NCBI GenBank assembly: GCA_907163375.1
Contig: CAJQUW010001652.1
Location: 1-64,000 of the forward strand
DNA: 64,000 bases
Reading direction: 5' to 3'
DNA from: Prostheceraeus crozeri
Taxonomy: Eukaryota > Platyhelminthes > Polycladida > Euryleptidae
Shown here: positions 59,794-64,000 of the stretch, one piece after another
Numbering within the stretch: the stretch's first letter is position 1
Layout of the letters: the number at the start of each line of letters is the position of its first letter
Notes under the pieces: model-generated
What the model was told of the DNA's origin: nothing
Database searches by the model: none
The model's input: only the letters and a program-made list of their open reading frames with translations
Made by a program: the position numbers and the translations under genes

Positions 59794-59865
59794 ACGGCTG
59801 GTTGGATTCGAACCTGCGACCAAGGTTAACTAGACCTGTGCTCTAACCAACCGAGCTACGAGCCA
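59794..59865 (-). tRNA. tRNA-like sequence (tRNA pseudogene or SINE head)
   Basis: It has an RNA polymerase III A box (TAGCTCGGTTGG, 59847-59858) and B box (GGTTCGAATCC, 59804-59814) at normal spacing. The D arm is good. The anticodon loop would read AGT (Thr). However, the acceptor and T stems are poorly paired, so it is more likely a tRNA-derived SINE or a pseudogene than a working tRNA. Confidence 0.5.
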
Positions 59866-60091
59866 CTTATGCGACTGTGTCAATTGGCAGGATCAAACCC
59901 TCACCACCACACATCAGTTGTCATAGCAATCTTAATCAATCATATAACAATCAATCAATTTAACATCATGTTAGTTTGAAACCCATCAATCTCCAGGGTT
60001 GGATGAAATATTATTAAATAGTTAAAAAATGACTAAATAACATCTCGTTTATTTATTTGCTTGTTTAACAATTAACCTCATTCGATTACAG

Positions 60092-60448
60092 GATGTTATT
60101 TTGAAGGAACCTGTCCGGACCGTTCTTCGTCGATTGAACACTGCAATTTATCCAATACAAGTGGGCGGAAGCACTGTTAAAACGCTATATCCAGTTGGTC
60201 TAATTGGAGGAATGGGCATGCTTCGAGTAAACGGTGTTATTCGAAATTTGGTTGGATCAAAATTGAGTCTAAATAGCAAAGCCGATTCCAATACCACCAT
60301 GACACAAACATGTTACGATGCGAAAAAAGTTTCTGTTTGTGGTGCTAATTCTATTTGTCGACAGACTTTAGACGGAACCCCACCTTTGTGCACATGCAAA
60401 GCTGGATATCGAAAAGATACGTCAGGCAAATGTACAATTAATACAAAG
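60092..60448 (+). CDS. Cadherin exon 10: end of laminin-G domain and second EGF-like domain
   Basis: Acceptor TCGATTACAG at 60091, donor AAG|GTAAGA at 60449. RRLNTAIYPIQVGGS (cf. LNxNxPLQVGG) and MLRVNGVIRNLVGSKLSL (cf. GCIRNLxxN, here without the Cys) close the laminin-G domain. CYDAKKVSVCGANSICRQ, then PPLCTCKAGYRKD gives a six-cysteine EGF-like domain. Phase 0 from exon 9 across a 13.7-kb intron packed with LINEs and MITEs. No later exon was found before 64000. Confidence 0.9.
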
Positions 60449-61700
60449 GTAAGAAATCAGTTCTCGGTAACCTACGCAGCCAATACAGATTAAAATACAT
60501 GTTCTGATAGTTAGTTGTTCAGAATTTAGAATTTTAGAGAGGAATAATTTTTGGGACGTACTTGGCTATGCAAATAGATGTCTAAATTTATTCGACATCA
60601 TTATTTTCTATAAATCGCTTAACGTCGATAATTGTGTATTTCATCTCATGAAAGCTTTATCACTCAATTGAACGCTAGAGTGATGAAAGACAAGTAGATT
60701 TTAACTTTTGTATTTTCAGAAGTTAAAATGCTACAAAATGAACATGAATCTGTCAAAGCCCATGCATGCATAATAATAATAATAATAAAGGCTTTATTTT
60801 AGCTCGATACGCATTAGGCGCGGAGCCTGTTTTCGATATGGTCGAGCAAAATCAGCAAAATCGAGCAATGACATCATGCTGTATTTTACTCTTTGGGAAA
60901 GCGAGTGTTCTTAGTACAGACATTAAGTATACACTGGAAATTGACTGTGATGACTGTTAATAATATTCTTAACCCAATAATCTGCTCAGGCATTCCTGTG
61001 ACATTGACTGTCTACATTTTGTAGTTTCTGTGCATTTTTTTCCTCATTATAGTTCAGTAGATAACAGATGTAAAATGTAGATTTACAATGTAAAGAGATA
61101 AACTTAGGTTATGCAAAATTCAGTGTAGGATGGACAATATTTTTAAAGCATTTTTCTTTGTTTTTTCGAAAAACAATTACTAACTAGCAATAAATTTTGC
61201 CGATGAGATGCTTCGTTGGTATTGATGTCGGTTTCAGTAGTGCAAGAGGAAGCTCTCTACCTCCAGAATATCTTATTTATTGATGATACTAGCCATCGAG
61301 CTATTGCAGGAAAAAATTAATGGCTGGCATAATGTGTTTTGTGAAATGATTTCGCACCACAAGTTGTATCCTTCTGTAAATACAATGAAAAACTTACTTG
61401 AAACACAACTCACATTTATAAATTATCCTGTTTCCAGCACAAGTTTATGAAGAGAATGAGGCCAAAAATGAGACTTAAGTGCACCCTATGGCTACTACGA
61501 ATCTGAGACACTGTTGAGGTCTCCCCCCGGTTCCCGGTTCCTTCTCATGCTATTCAGGATTAAAGAAAACAACTGTTTAAATCAAAATGAAAGAGAACTT
61601 TGATTATCTGCAAAATTAGAAAAAAGACATTCTATGCCCAACATTATGGCTGAGGACTTATTACACGCACTTTTCACTGAATCAGAGAAGAAGCACTTTG
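60449..61700 (+). other. Cadherin intron 10 or 3' flank
   Basis: AT-rich, with only the LINE-type tail at ~60.77 kb. No further cadherin exon was recognised. Confidence 0.5.
60765..60870 (-). mobile_element. Probable LINE-type 3' end with ATT/TTA short tandem repeat
   Basis: An (ATA)n run at ~60770-60788 is followed by AAGGCTTTATTTTAGCTCG and a GCATTAGGCGCGGAGCC phrase. Read on the minus strand this is a unique 3' end closing in a TTA repeat, as in the LINE at 47.1 kb. The family is not identified. Confidence 0.4.
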
Positions 61701-61712
61701 TGCCCTTTCTTT

Positions 61713-63900
61713 TAGGGTGCGGCGATGTTTTATTTTCCCCAACGATCGATTTAATTTAGATTTTTCAGAAAGATTTCGATTTTTTTTCCGATTTCGATTT
61801 TTTTGTAAACCAAAAAAGAAATCATTTCAAAACAGTCTGAGCTTTATTTTCTAATTACGTGTAAGTGGGCGATACATGCATGACAAACGTCTCAAAATAT
61901 CGGCCAATACTGAATCATATGAAAGCATATTGTGAAGTCTAATTAGAAAAACGCATTACCCCCTACTCATTCAAAAGTTTACTGTTGCGTCTGATTTTGA
62001 TCAGTTGCCGTGCGCGCAAGCCACTCAAATTTGCACGACTGGGCGTTATGGTATTGCCCGTTACACTTCCTAGTCTTTCCGAAGCCGTGTTTGTTGCTGG
62101 AATACACAAGAATTGTCGGGCAATCCTGGCCAAATTTGGAAGATTCTGCAGTTGATTCTTCCAGAAGGCAAGAATGTCAAATTCCTTGTGGTCGGGTGCA
62201 GGATTTGTTTACTCCATCAATTCGACATATCGCTGCCACTCCATCATAGATCGGTCTTTGATGTTTTTGCTATCTGATTCCACCGGAGATCTAATTTTCA
62301 TCTGCTACCACAAGGAAACACGTTTCTCATCAGACTTTTCTTGGCTCACTCCTGGAGTAATCACCTTCTCTTCTGTGTGAGATTATTTCTGCATGAAGTC
62401 GACAATACGCGCGACGATAATGTTCTTCGCAACATCAACTTGTGTGGAAGAGAGAATACGTAGAAATCGTGGATCGATCGCAGAAGCGACCAACAGAATT
62501 GGTTGTTCAGTACCAGTTGTCACTTGTTCAATTCTGGATTTCATCGAGTTCAATATTGTGACTTTGAATGAAGTCAAGGCGGTGGGGACGTCGATAGATC
62601 CAATGAGTTCAGTCAGGGTTGACAGTAGAGGCAGGATAAGATTGATCGAAGGAGACAGTTCACAACACAAGTCACGAGTAACTTCCTCGAATGGTGCCAA
62701 CAATGATGTCAAGGTTTCGAGTAATTCCCACTCACTGTTTTGGAGAATCGGTGGAGGATTGCGTGAATTCCGAATTTCGAGTAATGAGCGATTGATTTCT
62801 TGACGATTTTCTATCATCACTGACCAAGTATAGAAAGATGAGTTCCATCGTGTTGGAACATCTTGCGGAATTCTTTGAACCGATTTTCCAGATTCTTGTT
62901 GCAGATTATTTGGAAGTCGAACTCCAGGATTGCTACAATGGAAGAAGCCAGCTATCGCTCGACAAGATTTCCGAAGATCATTAGCTGCCTCACAGGCTGT
63001 GAAGGAGTCTTCAGTACACAATTGTAGTGTGTGAGCCATGCAAGGCATCCAAGGAATTCCAGTCAATTCAATACCTCGTCGAACATTGCCAGCGTTGTCG
63101 GTCACTCCAGCTTCGAATATCTGATCATTAACATCGATGGACATTTCTTCCATTAATCCACGCAGACACTGTGATATCGTTTCTCCAGTATGGTCTCTAT
63201 CCGACGAATTGAAAGGTTCAACTCCGATGCAATAGGAATGTAGCCGGTAGTCGGCGTCAATAGAAGATGCAGTCACTTCTAAGAAACTCTCATGATTCTT
63301 AGCGTCGTAGAAATCGAGAGTTATCGCGTATGACGGGAAATCATTCTCTTGGAAAAAGTTCTGCATTTTCACATCGATTTCTCGTTCCAACGTCGGAAGC
63401 ACAGTGCGCCGCATTTTGGTCTCACTAGGAATGTCATATCTGTCGTTCAAGCATTCGACAAATTTGCGAAAATGTTCATTTTCGACGAAACGAATATATA
63501 GACATCCCTCAGCGATATAGTTTGAGCAAGTAGACGATCGAGCTTTAGAGCTTTGGCACTACCATGTGGATATTTGTGATGAACAACAAAGGAAGTTTCG
63601 ATGGTTGATTGACGAGATGGAGATGTCTTTCTTTTCACCGCCTTCTTTGCTTTCTCCTCTGACATCTGCTGAAGATCGGAGTAGATTTTCGGATGATTGT
63701 CTTTCAAATGTCTGAACATATTGGTAGTCGATCCATCCTTCACCTTTACACTCGGATTCCTACAGTCACCTGTGAGACATTTCGCTGACGTCTTGCAATT
63801 GTCTAAAGTAAAATAACGATGTATTTGTGATTTCTGTTTCGTGGACATAACGACGGTAGGGGGAGCGTAGAATGCCGAAATTGACTACAGCATAGCCCTC
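61713..63900 (-). mobile_element. Decayed hAT element (ZBED-like transposase), right part
   Basis: Contains a BED-finger hAT transposase on the minus strand (61960-63848). A possible terminus TAGGGTGCGGCGATG lies at 61713-61727, followed by T-rich subterminal DNA. The opposite end is not seen and may lie beyond 64000. Confidence 0.7.
61960..63848 (-). pseudogene. hAT transposase (BED finger, RNase-H core, dimerisation domain)
   Basis: 63848-63447 carries a BED-type finger (CLTGDCRN ... HLKDNHPKIY). A frameshift near 63500 moves the reading to FVENEHFRKFVECLNDRYDI and on into 63450-62383, the catalytic core (SYAITLDFYDAKNHESFLEV, EAGVTDNAGNVRRGIEL, MPCMAHTLQLC, DVPTRWNSSFY). After a stop at 62383 the dimerisation region persists near 62000-62260 (LARIARQFLCIPATNTASER, TPSRANLSGLRARQLI), with another stop in front (ME then TNPAP). 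About three lesions. It is a different lineage from the hAT at 25-30 kb. Confidence 0.85.
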
Positions 63901-64000
63901 TCGATCGAAGGCGATCATGATAACAATGTCTAAAACCAATCAGCGTTCCAACTAGTTTCGTCACCTGCTGCTCACCTTAAATCAACTATTTTTATGGTGA

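Larger units (their letters stand above)
46413..60091 (+). other. Cadherin intron 9 (13.7 kb)
   Basis: It holds a nearly full LINE (47.1-50.2 kb, antisense), two MITEs (50.9 and 55.5 kb), a fold-back (52.2 kb), an old LINE (53.4-55.0 kb, antisense), a LINE tail (56.7 kb), hAT and orphan transposon frames (57.9-59.2 kb) and a tRNA-like sequence (59.8 kb). In 50.24-50.9, 51.4-52.2, 52.3-53.4 and 57.05-57.9 kb nothing was recognised. Confidence 0.7.
12492..60448 (+). other. Host gene: non-chordate classic cadherin (DN-cadherin-like), ten internal exons
   Basis: Ten exons with canonical acceptors and donors join with consistent phases (exon 1 begins with the third base of a codon; the junctions then run 0, 2, 1, 2, 0, 0, 1, 0, 0) into one frame of about 846 codons. 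Domain order: divergent cadherin repeats, the non-chordate cadherin membrane-proximal domain, an EGF-like domain, a laminin-G domain, then a second EGF-like domain. This is the arrangement of Drosophila N-cadherin-type adhesion receptors, which act at cell junctions and in neural wiring through catenins. Signal peptide, transmembrane helix and catenin-binding tail are outside the window. Introns total about 45 kb and hold most of the transposons listed here. Confidence 0.85.

Noticed and set aside
59780-59870. Functional threonine tRNA gene
   Set aside because: Acceptor and T stems do not pair well; reported as a tRNA-like relic instead.
1-64000. CRISPR arrays, bacterial operons, rRNA genes
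   Set aside because: Nothing of the kind is visible; repeats present are transposon-related and the coding logic is eukaryotic.

Overview
This window is nuclear DNA of an animal. It is AT-rich, with intron-split genes, GT-AG splice sites and many kinds of transposon. A Drosophila-N-cadherin-like (type III, non-chordate) classic cadherin, a RAG1-like transposon of the N-RAG-TP kind known from molluscs, GIY-YIG Penelope elements, a Polinton fossil and frequent TACATGTA-type words together suggest a marine lophotrochozoan such as a mollusc or relative. The species itself is not settled by the sequence.

One host gene dominates. Ten exons on the + strand (12492-12891, 14732-14976, 19319-19590, 35086-35203, 35386-35641, 37431-37619, 40544-40787, 45874-46124, 46206-46412, 60092-60448) join with matching splice phases into about 846 codons. 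They hold divergent cadherin repeats, the membrane-proximal non-chordate cadherin region, an EGF-like domain, a laminin-G domain and a second EGF-like domain. Both ends of the gene lie outside the window or were not found. Its introns, up to 15.5 kb, are where most transposons have landed.

Layout: 1-5.4 kb, a broken Polinton/adintovirus-like fossil with capsid-like, phospholipase-like, integrase and protease parts. 6.6-6.9 kb, a small tandem repeat. 6.9-10.9 kb, a DNA transposon whose terminal inverted repeats are built from ~173-bp tandem units; its three-exon transposase has a RAG1-like N-terminal zinc region and RAG1-core-like catalytic and zinc motifs. 12.5-60.4 kb, the cadherin gene. Its introns carry LINE remnants, an inverted pair of Penelope ends (22.4-23.2 kb), a complete 5.4-kb hAT element with 8-bp target duplication (25286-30655), a long hairpin (32.8 kb), a twice-occurring 136-bp repeat (34.1 and 39.6 kb), a mariner remnant (36.5 kb), a fold-back hairpin (41.8-42.0 kb), a 1.1-kb hAT-type element with perfect 8-bp TSD holding a LINE tail (44666-45760), a nearly full LINE (47.1-50.2 kb), two MITEs (50.9 and 55.5 kb) and other fragments. 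60.4-64 kb, a decayed second hAT transposase.

The most notable item is the RAG1-like transposon at 6.9-10.9 kb. It joins, in one gene, both the N-terminal and the core signatures of the V(D)J recombinase RAG1, and appears to be disabled by only one 4-bp duplication.
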